Of a DNA stretch of 64,000 nucleotides, positions 1-10,681 are shown piece after piece. Each line of letters starts with the position of its first letter. Positions within the stretch are counted from its first letter, which is position 1. Location of the stretch: contig OY783197.1 in assembly GCA_963678675.1 (NCBI GenBank), forward strand, positions 3,134,400 to 3,198,399, read 5' to 3'. The DNA comes from Xiphydria camelus (Eukaryota; Arthropoda; Insecta; Hymenoptera; Xiphydriidae). A program made the translations under genes and the position numbers. The notes beneath the pieces are model-generated. The model worked only from the letters and a program-made list of their open reading frames with translations. It was not told the DNA's origin and did not search any database.

Positions 1-1015
1 CAGCGACCCCAAAAATCCCCCTAAACCAAATTTGGCATAAATCCGTCGATGTTCGAAATTCTCGTCCGCCATATTAGATCCGCCATCTTGAATTTTTTAA
101 ATCTGACTTCACATTCATGATCAGCGACCCAAAAAACCTCCTTATACCAAATTCGGCATGAATCCGTCGATTTTCAAAAATTCTCGTCCGCTATATTGGA
201 TCCGCCATCTCGAATTTTTAAAATCTGACCAGATTTGTGATCAGCGACCCCAAAAATCCCCCTAAACCAAATTTGGCATAAATCCGTCGATGTTCGAAAT
301 TCTCGTCCGCCATATTAGATCCGCCATCTTGAATTTTTTAAATCTGACTTCACATTCATGATCAGCGACCCAAAAAACCTCCTTATACCAAATTCGGCAT
401 GAATCCGTCGATTTTTAAAAATTCTCGTCCGCTATATTGGATCCGCCATCTCGAATTTTTAAAATCTGACTTCAGATTTGTGATCAGCGACCCCAAAAAT
501 CCCCCTAAACCAAATTTGGCATGAATCCGTCGATGTTCGAAATTATCGTCCGCCATATTGGATCCGCCATCTTGAATTTTTAAAATCTGACTTCACATTC
601 ATGATTAGCGACCCAAAAAACCCCCTTTTATACCAAATTCGGCATGAATCCATCGATTTTCAAAAATCTCGTCCGCCATATTGGATCCGCCATCTCGAAT
701 TTTTGAAATCTGACTTCAGATTCGTGATCAGCGACCCCAAAAATCCCCCTAAACCAAATTTGGCATGAATCCGTCGATTTTCGAAATTCTCGTCCGCCAT
801 ATTGGATCCGCCATCTCGAATTTTTTAAATCTGACTTCACATTCATGATCAGCGACCCAAAAAACCCCCTTATACCAAATTCGGCATGAATCCGTCGATT
901 TTCAAAAATCTCGCCCGCCATATTGGATCCGCCATCTTGAGTTTTTGGAATCCGACTTCAGATTCGTGATCAGCGGCCCAAAAAAACCCCTATACCGAAT
1001 TTGGTTTGTCCATTA
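1..1015. repeat. 121-bp satellite with two alternating monomer types
   Basis: Unit starts (CAGCGACCC) fall at about 1, 122, 242, 363, 485, 606, 729, 850 and 971, a period of 120-123 bp. Odd units read CCCCAAAAATCCCCCTAAAC and even units read CCCAAAAAACC(T/C)CCTTATACC, so the array is a two-monomer (about 242 bp) higher-order repeat. Each monomer carries paired GCCAT words (CCGCCATATTGG and CCGCCATCTTG). The array runs off the left edge and decays at about 1010. Open frames across it on the minus strand are periodic and not a gene. Confidence 0.95.
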
Positions 1016-1052
1016 ACTTTTTGAAAATCATCTCTGGTTTTTTGAGATTAAA

Positions 1053-1315
1053 AAAAAAATGTGACGCGATGGCCAAATTTTGAAACCGGATTCGTGATCA
1101 GGAGGCAAAATTACTACGGATAACATATATCGCGTCAAAAGTATACCCCACTTTTTTTTGTGTGACTGCACAGTTTTTTAAAGTTATAAAAAAATTGTGA
1201 TGTGATGGCCAAATTTTGACACCGGATTTGTGATCAGGAGGCAACATTACTACGGATAACATATATCGCATCAAATGTATACCCCACTTTTTTTTGTGTG
1301 ACTGTAAAGTCTGAC
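1053..1315. repeat. Two direct copies of a ~136-bp unit beside the satellite
   Basis: The segments around 1053-1175 and 1189-1315 share GATGGCCAAATTTTGA, GTGATCAGGAGGCAA and GTATACCCCACTTTTTTTTG, offset by 136 bp. The GTGATCA word resembles the monomer junction of the adjacent satellite (GTGATCAGCGACC), so this may be a diverged edge of the same array. Confidence 0.85.
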
Positions 1316-1698
1316 ATTTTTCTTTGCGAATGTTAAGCGGGCAGAGGTATCAGGCAGAGTTGGCAAAAACTTCGCAAAAGTCCGCAAAGTCAGCTGGCAT
1401 TTTTCAAAATCTCTATCAATCGTGTGAACTCTACTAAAATGTCTGCCAACTCTGCCATCTCTGTCGAAATCTCTGCCAGCACTCAAAATTGGAGCATTTT
1501 CGCAGAAAAGCGGCAAGTCTTTCGGCAGAGTTTTTCGCAGAGGTTTGGCAGAGACAAATTTTCGTTCGGGAGTAATTTGCAATGTACCGAAACATCCAAA
1601 TTACGAAACCTATACTTTAAATATACATTCTCTCGCAACACGAATCTGTTAAATACGTATATAATATAAACGGTTGATGAATTAAATCCCAGCATTAT
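1316..1698. other. Non-coding stretch rich in CTCTGCC/GGCAGAG words
   Basis: No gene is supported here. Between about 1340 and 1555 the words GGCAGAG and CTCTGCC recur on both strands, suggesting a small decayed repeat. Short open frames on both strands overlap each other and lack splice or coding support. Confidence 0.4.
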
Positions 1699-1704
1699 TT
1701 TATT
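1699..1704 (-). terminator. Candidate poly(A) signal for mRpS27
   Basis: The minus strand reads AATAAA here, about 350 nt downstream of the mRpS27 stop codon. It is the first canonical hexamer I found on that strand after the stop. Use of this site is inferred only. Confidence 0.4.
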
Positions 1705-2056
1705 AGGGGCACACAAATGACGTTTATTTCGAGGGGAAAATGATAATAAGAGGAAACTACGGATGATACGATAAAGAGTCGTTGCGCGATTCCACGAGGA
1801 AACCTTTCCCGCGTCTTTTCAAGCAAATTTGAACAGATACCTTTTGTACGCCGTATCCAGAGATGCGATGAATCACTGCCAATTGAGTAATTACGTAATA
1901 CGAAATGCGGTTAACTCCGCCGAGGTCAGTCCTGCAGTTATCATCAAGCTGAGCAGATGCCGTCCAATCGGACAATCGACAATTTGCAACGGGAAATACT
2001 CACTTCATTCTACGACAGCGAAAACGAAACTAACGAATACGCGAATAAATGCCGCG

Positions 2057-5000
2057 CTACTTTCTTATTTCCGGGGGAATATAACTTTCTTCTTCCTCCT
2101 GACTAGTTTTGGAGGACTTCGAATCGTCCTTCCCTCTCATTCTCTTCTCCTCCTCCAGTTTCTGCTCGATCTTAAGCTCTATCTCTTCCTCTTTCTCGAA
2201 GAAGGTCAAGATTCGTTCTCGTTGCTCGAGATCTTTCTTGATATTTCTGATGTTCTTTATCCTAGCCTGCCTGTCCAATTCGGCCAAATGGCTTTGTAGC
2301 ACCGACATCCTCTTCTCCTCCCATTCGACGAAAATCTACGAAGTAAAAAGCCAAATTCTAAATTAAACATCAACGCGCTGTTAACATCAGGGTTCTCACT
2401 ATTTATCGATTTTATTGTGAAAGCTACTATTCTGTTATAATACTATTTTGGGGAAAGTCACTTTTATCACTTTTTTTTTTTTTCGGAATTTGATGATTTT
2501 ACGAGTTTAGTAGGTATGGTATGTTGCAAAGCATGCATCGACTATTTAAGGAAGAAAGGACAACAAAATTTGGTCGAAAGAATTTAAGTATGAAATCAAA
2601 AAACATACAGTGTGGTGGCTATGAACTTAAGGACAGTACTAAATTAATTCCCATTATTAAAATCCGTTATCGAACTGGACGAAACTCGATAGATTTCGAG
2701 TTTATGAAAAATACGAAACTTTTTTTTGTGAAATTAACTTAACCATTATATTATAAGGTGGTAAATCAGTCACCCAAAGTTTAACGCTCGAAACAAACTT
2801 TTAAGCGAAGCGAGATACGATAAAAACTCTAATACAAAAGTTGTTTAGTCTCTTAAATGAAACAACTTTTATTTGAACGATTTTTTTATATCTCGCTTCA
2901 CTCGTAAGATAATTTGGGTGAACTGATATCTAAAACTCGAAACACTCGAAGCTATCTTCTAAACGAAACGGGATACGATAAAATCTTTTATACAAAAATT
3001 GTTCAGTTTTTAGAATCAAGAAACTTTCATCTCAAAGATTTTATCATATCGCGCTTCGTTTAGAAGATGGTCGAGTTTTAGAGATCAGTTCATCCAAATT
3101 ATCTTACGAGCGAAGCGAGATATGAGAAAAACTTTCAAATAAAAGTTGTTTGGTTTAAGAAACTAGACAATTTTTGTATTAGAGCTTTTATCGTACCTCG
3201 CTTCGCTTAAAAGTTTGTTCGAGCGGTAGACTTTTACGCTAACAGTTAAATTAATTCTACGAAAAGAGGTTTCATATTTTTCGATAAACTATAAATCTAG
3301 TTTCGTCAAGTCCGACAATAGATTTAAAAAATGGGAACTAATTTAGTGCTGTTCTTAAGTTTATGACCGCCACTGTACGTTGAATAGAAAAGTATATTAT
3401 GCAGACTGAGTTTCCCCTTAATGTTTCTAATCGTATTGAGTTGAGTGTGAAATCGAAAAAATAAATCGAACTTGATTAATATGTTCACTAAAAAGTAAAC
3501 TGATTTTTTTCTTACATATTTCTAATTGTGTTGAACTCTGATCGTTAGTATACACCTGTGATGCAGTTATTAATCTACAAAACGCTTTCCTTGGATATTA
3601 ATATAATAAAACATTACTCAGCAAATTGCTTTATAAAATGTTTCTGTTCCCAAAAGTTCAAATGTTATGTTTAACGTTTTATAGTTCTAAAATTGAATAA
3701 CGTTCTAGTCGATTCTTGGCTTATTATCGTAAAAACTCTAATTACTCATCCGAGACTCTTAAATGACGATATAATGAATGGTGAATGGCTTACAGTTACT
3801 AAACTCTGCAAAAGAATTAAGGGATCACTTGTATTCTGCGAAAAAAAGGCCATTTTAATCTGGCCATATACTTGTCGAAAATGATACAATCTCGATCGCC
3901 ATTGAAGCATCTTAAAGGCCAAAGTTTCTGCTTCCAGAATCTGCTCAGATTTTCAAAATCTTTATTGACTTCAAAGTTATGTAATTGAAAAGCAACGCCC
4001 GCCAAATGAAACAATTTTTCTTCAACTTTGGCAAGGCACACGGAGTGCAAAAATATCACAACTAAGTTTAATTTACTGCGTTGTAAAACGCAGTTTTTCT
4101 TCTTTAATTTGCTATTTTGAGAATCATTCTACGATTTTTTTTTTCACTGAATTATTCATTGCCAAAGTATAAATCCGATAGTGTAACTACCTCGTGGTAT
4201 GCTTTGAGTAATGTTAATATCGGCGATATTTATTGAATTTTAGGTTGAAAAATTCCTATATGACAAATAAAAGTAGTGAGTACAAAGAAAAGTAATAGGA
4301 TACCACCTACATCCTCCATTGCGGAAGAACAAGATCCCTTCATTCATTTTTCTATTTTAGTCGATTCAAATAAGTAGAACATATCGAAATAAAAATCCTC
4401 GACATTTTCACGGGTACTTATTTTAATTGGGAGAATCTACACTTTAAGATGCCGTTAAGTTTAAAAGGTTTCGATAATTTTTCGTAAAGTTACATCGAGT
4501 AGAACGAAAAATCGGAAACATGAAATTTTTAACGTAATCTTAAAATGGATATTATGCCATCAAAATTTGTATAAATTAAAAAGCGATAAGTGCGTTATAA
4601 GGGGCAAATTCCAATCTTTCGATTGACCGGTGACCGAAATTCGTACGATAATTAGTTATCTTGTAATAAGCGTCCAAATTTGCGAGGACGATTTCTGCTT
4701 TAGCACTGAATAACTCAATAAAAAAAAGATCGTAGAATGATTCGCAAGACAGCAAGTTAAAGCAGAAAAACTATCCTTAATAAGGTAGCCAATGAAACTC
4801 GACTATGATTTTTTTTGCTCTCCGTGCGTCTTGCCAAAGTTAAAGAAAAATCGTTTCATTTGTCGGATGTCGCTTTTCAATTAAATAACTTTGAAATCGA
4901 CAAAGATTTTGAAAATCCGAAAAAAGATTCTGGACGCTGAAACTGTAGCCTTCAATAGGCTCAATTAGTGATCGAGATTGTACCATTTTTGACAAAGATA

Positions 5001-6200
5001 CAGCCAGTTTAAATTTCTTTGCCGACTGTATTTTAGTCACTATTTTCACAACTTTCGTCATTCTTATCACTATTTTAACCATGCTACTACGTTGGGTGCC
5101 CCGTGATGTAGAATCTTTGTAAATATCGTAAGCATTCCTACCTTGCACTGTTGAGAAATATCCTCCTGTGCCTGCTGATCGATCACTTTCTTAACATTGT
5201 TCTCCATCGCTTCCATCAGACCCTCCTTCACCAAGTTACACTTTCCCAAGTTGCTCAGCTCCGCCTTCAGCGCCGCAACATCTTCGTTGGCCTCGCTCTC
5301 CGGGATCCTCGATATATCCGCATCGATCAGCGGTAAAACGTCTTTGTAGACAACGTTGTCCGCGCCTTTAGCTATCCAGTTCTTGATCAAATCAGTCGCA
5401 GCGGTGTACTTCTTGTGCAGTATCAAACCCCGCAATCGACACGTCCTCCCCAAAGGATCGTCCATATGTTTTCCCAGAAAAGCCAGCGTCTTGCCGACGA
5501 TTTCGCTCGGTTCTCGAAGGTCGAAGTGGTCGTCGAAGTACGGATTTCTCAAGAACCTCACCCTCACCTTAACTTCCTCCTTACTCTCGTCCTCTTCCGG
5601 CTCCGGCGCCTTCCACTCGTCGGGATTCTCGAGATACTTGAAGCACGAGTACAGAGACAACGCGTTCGTTATCGGATTCTCGTTCTCCTCTTGCAGCATT
5701 TGCAAAGAAGCGATCTTAGCGGCGTCGCCGTACCGCTTTCGCTTGATGAACGTGTCCATCAGTATATTGTAGGAGAAGTAATCGGGAAATATCCCGTAAT
5801 TCAGTCTGTCGTTCAAGATGTCCAGCAGGTCGTCCGTCCGATCTATGCTGAGGAAGTAACGCACGACCGCGTGATGCGTCGAGTCCAGAGTGCTGGACGT
5901 CTCCGGCGTTAAACGCATGCGATGTATAATGTCTATCAGCTCCTCGCGTCCCGCGTCTCCCGCGATCTTGTTGGCGTATATGTCGACGTCGACCGCGCTG
6001 ACCTTACCCACCTGTTGGAATTTCTGGTCGAGCTCCAGGAACATCTCGTCGGCCTTGACTTTCTGGAGCACCGGCGAGTCCAGCCTCTTCGCCCAGGCTT
6101 CCTCGCAGCGATACGCTTCGGAGAGGAACGATCTCTTGCATCTCGACGCGTCTCTCAGCTGACGCACGATGATTTCACCGATTCTCAACGATTTCCACAT
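2057..6200 (-). CDS. mRpS27: Mitochondrial small ribosomal subunit protein mS27 (two exons)
   Basis: This is a structural PPR-type protein of the mitochondrial ribosome small subunit. Exon 1 (5142-6200, 353 codons) starts at ATG 6200 and encodes the helical repeat part, including the PPR-like stretch DYFSYNILMDTFIKRKRYGD. It ends AAG|GTAGGA in phase 0. Exon 2 (2057-2335, 93 codons with stop) follows an acceptor TTTTACTTCGTAG and continues in frame with IFVEWEEKRM, a long charged coiled coil and the C-terminus YIPPEIRK. The total is 445 aa, against about 414 aa for the human protein (from memory). The intron (2336-5141) contains two large inverted repeats. The family call rests on the N-terminal layout, PPR-like helices and the FVEW-coiled-coil tail; exon joining is supported by matching phase. 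I see no frame damage. Confidence 0.88.
2608..3375. mobile_element. 768-bp palindromic Tc1/mariner-type foldback element in mRpS27 intron
   Basis: The left end CAGTGTGGTGGCTATGAACT and the right end, whose reverse complement is CAGTGGCGGTCATAAACTTA, are flanked on both sides by TA (2606-2607 and 3376-3377), the target duplication of Tc1/mariner transposons. The two arms, about 380 bp each, are complementary almost to the centre near 2990 (for example AGCGAAGCGAGATACGATAA against its complement near 3190). No transposase frame is present, so it is non-autonomous. Confidence 0.88.
3840..5015. repeat. Large inverted repeat with ~310-bp arms in mRpS27 intron
   Basis: The left arm is about 3840-4160 and the right arm about 4695-5015, separated by roughly 535 bp. 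The reverse complement of the left arm (CTTGCCAAAGTTGAAGAAAA, TTTTCAATTACATAACTTTG, GATCGAGATTGTA) matches the right arm at about 4830-4985 with about 15-20% divergence by eye. On the minus strand the left arm has an 80-codon open frame (3817-4059) and the right arm on the plus strand encodes a similar but broken peptide. This suggests that both arms derive from a once-coding sequence. Superfamily not recognised. Confidence 0.75.
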
Positions 6201-6221
6201 CTTCCCGTTGGCAGTTCGCGG

Positions 6222-6230
6222 TTAGTTCAT
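6222..6230 (-). promoter_or_regulatory. Minimal upstream ORF (Met-Asn-stop) before mRpS27
   Basis: Twenty-one nt upstream of the mRpS27 start codon the minus strand reads ATGAACTAA, a two-codon upstream ORF. If the transcript starts further upstream, this could modulate initiation. No transcript data were available. Confidence 0.35.
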
Positions 6231-6960
6231 GCTTTTGCGAAAGTTTCGTTTCGTTTTGAGGTTAGGCATACGCGCTGAAGGCGATTTCCGGTTGTTTAAG
6301 GGAATTGCGGTCGCGCTGAACGTTCAATAATTGGGAGAAGCAACGAATTTTACTTTCGACGTTCGCTGTTATTGAAACAGCTGATGTGAATAACAATTCG
6401 CGATGTTTTTAGACCACACACCGCACCGCCGGATCTTTCACAGCACATAACCTCGATACTTGTCCTGCGGCTTGTGGGTGGATGCATCGGTGTGTGGTGT
6501 GCAGTGGTGTGTGTCGGTATCTCGGAGAGAGCGGGAGGGTGTTGATGTTAGCTCGTGAAACTGATGAATTTCTCTCTTTGATACCTAATTGTTTTTGTAT
6601 CTTTTTATTTTATAAAGTTGATTGTACGAATTAAGGAGATAAGAGTGACAAGTGAGAAGGATTTAAAGGATTGTTGAAGTACGTATCCCTTTTCGGAGGT
6701 CAGCAACCACTGGGCCATTCTCTCCGAAAAGTAAAGAGGTATTTCAAGGACTGGGCGTGGGAAAAGTTATTGTAAAACGTTGTATTTTAAATACTTGCGA
6801 TGAACGATATTCTATAATATTTATGGTGTCCAGTGATCAGCGAATTCGCGAAAACTTGGAATTTTCAGGAATTTTGCAAGTCAGGGAAATTGAAGAATTT
6901 CCAGGAACTTTTCAAAAATATTCAACCTGCATACATTTTGAAAGTAGGAGTTTCCTATGA
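6231..6960. other. mRpS27 5' flank and intergenic DNA
   Basis: This is the presumed promoter side of mRpS27. It is moderately GC-rich to about 6560, with a TG-rich run (GTGTGTGGTGTGCAGTGGTG) at about 6490-6520, then AT-rich. No second gene start could be supported. Confidence 0.4.
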
Positions 6961-7014
6961 ATCAGTTTTCTCTTTTTACCGATAGTAGGAATATCGATTA
7001 ACGATGAAAGCGAT

Positions 7015-7175
7015 GTTAGGCTGAACTTACTCGCCGGGAGAGCAACTTGGATCACTGTTATCTCATTATTTATAAACTTTTGGCCTACATCAACATAAGA
7101 CTTTGTTGTAGATAAGAGTGTAATATTTAAAAAAGTATATAAATTTGAGCCAAAGCTCATAGATAACGAGTTAAT
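7015..7175 (-). mobile_element. Copy of a ~212-bp foldback family (reverse orientation, eroded)
   Basis: The sequence around GCTGAACTTACTCGCCGGGA, TTATCTCATTATTTATAAAC and TAAGACTTTGTTGTAGAT is the reverse complement of the complete copy at 52158-52371. The outer ends are degraded. A further scrap of the same end lies at about 9700-9738. Confidence 0.7.
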
Positions 7176-10100
7176 ACCCTGACGGAAAAAAATTATATTG
7201 ATTTATGTAATTTCTATGTTAAAGTACGGAATTTGAAATACATTTGTTCTTTTCTATAGTACAGCATCCCAGATAGACACCTGGCAGCATATTGTCTGTA
7301 TTATGATGACATTGCAGACTAGAAAATGGTAGCGGAATTACGCACAGATGTGTCCGCATGTGCTGTACATGTTGCCGAAAGTTAAGAACGGCATGGAATA
7401 CCTAGAAAATTGCACCAGTATGCGTAAAATTGCAGCCAAATTTTGCATCATGCTTGCATTACCACGTTATTGAATATCAAAAGGACGTCGTTTATTATTT
7501 TAGTTTATATATTTTCTACAATTTAGCAACACAGTCCTATCAAATTCCAGTATTTTATACTCATAGTGATATCTTGAGATGCCCGAATAAAGTTTCTAAA
7601 TACTATTTTCAATGTTGCTATCTATCTGGGATCATATTCTATAGTTAGTTGTAGGGAATTTGTAGTTTTTGATAATACGGGCATCATATTCCATAGTTAT
7701 TTATATAGAAATTTATGAAAGAATATTTTTTCAGGGTTTTTCTGATATTCTCAGAGCAATAAAAATATTCTCAGGGAAAAAAATTTGAACTATGAAAAGC
7801 TCTGATTTCTTCCACCTAAAAAATTTAGTTTTTTAATTTTCAACACAACTGAATTTATCTGAAAATTGTATGAATTTTTAAAATTTCCCTAGGGATTTTA
7901 GAGAATATCAAAGAATTTCGTAGTAAAATTTCATTAATTTTGCAGAGATTTTTCTAACATCAACTTTTTCCGAAAATATCCGAATTTCTCCTGCTAATAA
8001 CAATTTGTCTTACCAACGAGAATCTCAGAGAATGTCGGTAATTGAACTATTGAAAACATTTATCTGCAAATTTCTTTGAAAAACTGAGTGAAAATTATTT
8101 TCGAAACTTACAAGTTAATTTGTCAGAGTTTCTCAGACAAAGTTTTTCCAATTCTAGAGATTTTGAGAAAACGTCAATGATTGCTCTGTTGTAAATATTT
8201 TTCTACCAATTTCCCTGAAAAATTCACAATCTCTAAGTGACTTTTGCCACTTTCCACAATTTATCAGACTTAGAATTTTTTATAGAAAATAATCGACATT
8301 TGAGCAGGGTTTAAACAAAAATTATGTCTGACTTTTGAAATTATCTGAATCTCTTACTTTATAAAATGTTGAACACTGTCTGAAAAATTCGGAAAAAGTC
8401 TGACTATGATGTAGTATCGGATAAATATATTCGGACTAAAGTAAATCGAATGCATTTCACTACATTTGTCTGGTACTATATTCTCTTAACATTTTTTGCA
8501 GAAGCTCAGTTGCTCTGAAGCTTGTTATACATAGATATATAAATACCTATATATTCATAACAAAGAAGTTTCAATTTCTTGCAGAGAGAAAAATTCAAGA
8601 AATGTGAGAAATTTTTAGTTATAATGAAAAAAACCGAGATATTCAGAGAAAAATCATCCAATATATCACTTCTGAATTTTTTTACATTTTCCTATATTAC
8701 TCTTAAGCATTCAATTTTCCTACAGTTCATCAGATTTATACCTACAGAGAAACTCAGAAACATTCCGAAATAATTAGAGAGAAGGTAGATATTCTTAGAA
8801 AAAGATAATTTGCTATTAATTCTGCATTTCTTCACATTTTTCTGAATTATTCTGAAGTGCTGAATACAAATTCTTAGAATTCTTTAGAAAAACTTGGACA
8901 TTTCCAGACATAATTACAGGAAAGGAAGACATTTCCAGAGAAATATCAGATATTATTTCTGACGATTTTTAAACTTCTCTACACTTTCCCGATCTTCTCT
9001 AAAAAGTGTTCCAATTCTTTGAATTTTTCAGTTATTTTCTGAGATCTTCAGACTTTATTTCAGTTTCTCAGAAATATTTCCGCTAGGATGATGAACATAG
9101 AATGCCGTCATTATTATGATTAATTAACTACGTACAATTATTTCGTCAATTGAAGCAGTTCGTAGTTTTTTATAGAAAAATGCATAGATTTTTAATTCTG
9201 AAACTACAAATATCTCTATGCCAGTCTATGAAGGTCTATGATCAATTACCACCGTCTCCAGCGGTCAAGGAATTGTGGAAAACCTGACATTTTGTCAGGG
9301 AATTATGCGGGTCAGGGAAAAGTCAAGGAAAGTAAAGAATTTTCGGAAATTTTTTGAAAATACTCAAAGTTCACAAAAAGCTTGACTTCTAGTCTGTTAA
9401 CATTTTAAAGAATTTATATAGAAGTCTAAAAAAGTGTTCTAAAAGAAACCATTAAATAATAATATGATTTGATAAAATTTAATTATTTTAATGTTTATTT
9501 CTTAGTTGTCATAATCCGTTCTACGAATATTAGCTAATTTGTTCATTATTTAAGACTGGAAGACCTGAAAAAGTCGAAATTTCTCTCACATTTTGCTAGA
9601 CACCGTGATTACAGATATTCCAAATTCCGTACAAGTCGCTGCAGCGTACAATTGACATAAATCGGCGTAGATTCTTTTTCGCCAGTTGTGTGTAGTGATT
9701 GAAATTTCTTTCCTGACGAGTAAGTTTAGTCTCATAATACATATATGGATACGGCTATGACTGAATGTACGTTTGAAAATTATTTCTCATGTTAAGAAAA
9801 GTTATTGAGCAGTAAAAATGTCGCGATATTATAATAAATTACTTTCATACTTAATTCTAAATTAGAATATTCATTAATCCGTTCATTTGACGGAATAACC
9901 GATACATGACATTTCGTACTGTACTTATGCTTGAAATAGTCAGAGAAAAATTATTATTTTAGACTGAAAATCCTGGAAAATTCAGGCAATTTTGTTTTTC
10001 GTACTTCACTGGTCACCATGATATCAGAGTCGGGTACGAAAGATAAAAACCTTGAAGTGTATTCATGTTTGGCAAAATTGCTATCAGTCGGAGGCATCGG

Positions 10101-10681
10101 CTCTTCCATTCCATTTTATTCGATCCTCTGCCTTCGTTATGAACCCAGGAATAGATTGATCAGCGTCGTTGGTTTTACTTTTCCACTGATCGACTCAAGT
10201 CGTAATTCGACAAGTTCGAACGTTCGCAGCGACGATCAAGTAGATTCCACGCGCACGAGCCATCGCGTTACAATTCCGATAAGAGAAAGTTTCTCAATTT
10301 TAACGTCAACCTCGATTCTTGTACGTTTCTTTTCGTCGATCGGAAGATTAAAACCTTCGGCGTAGTTTCCCTTCGAATACATATACACCTAATCTCCCCA
10401 AGCCATCTTAGTGTGCGTTTTTTGCGGTTCGATACGAAAGGGTATCCGATGTTTTCCGTCTCCGTCTCGCGTAGATAGATAAGAGGTCGTTCCTACGTTT
10501 TTATCACTAAACGTACAGCAGGCGCCAGCCGCGATATCCGTTTCCCCCAAAGCGCGCATTGGGTCGACGGTAGATCTACGGAGAACGTCGCGGATAAAAC
10601 ACACATCCTTCGTAGTCGATCGAGTGAATTGGATCGGTGATATTTTCGAATCGGTTGTCGCAGCGTGAAACGTAACTCGCG
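7176..10681. other. Intergenic AT-rich DNA dense in TTCTCAGAA-like words
   Basis: No gene was recognised in about 3.5 kb. From about 7690 to 9090 the words TTCTCAGAA, TTCTTAGAA and close variants (form TTCNNNGAA) recur on a low-complexity AT background. A shorter segment at about 9260-9370 repeats TCAGGGAA words. The GC content rises from about 10380 toward the GNPDA start, which is the likely promoter and 5' UTR. The 115-codon open frame at 10018-10365 has no supporting features. Confidence 0.5.

Noticed and set aside
628..921. 97-codon minus-strand open frame
   Set aside because: It lies entirely inside the 121-bp satellite and its peptide repeats with the satellite period.
2109..2366. Plus-strand open frames opposite the last mRpS27 exon
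   Set aside because: They are shadows of the Glu/Lys-rich coiled coil, which reads as Ser/Phe/Leu on the other strand.
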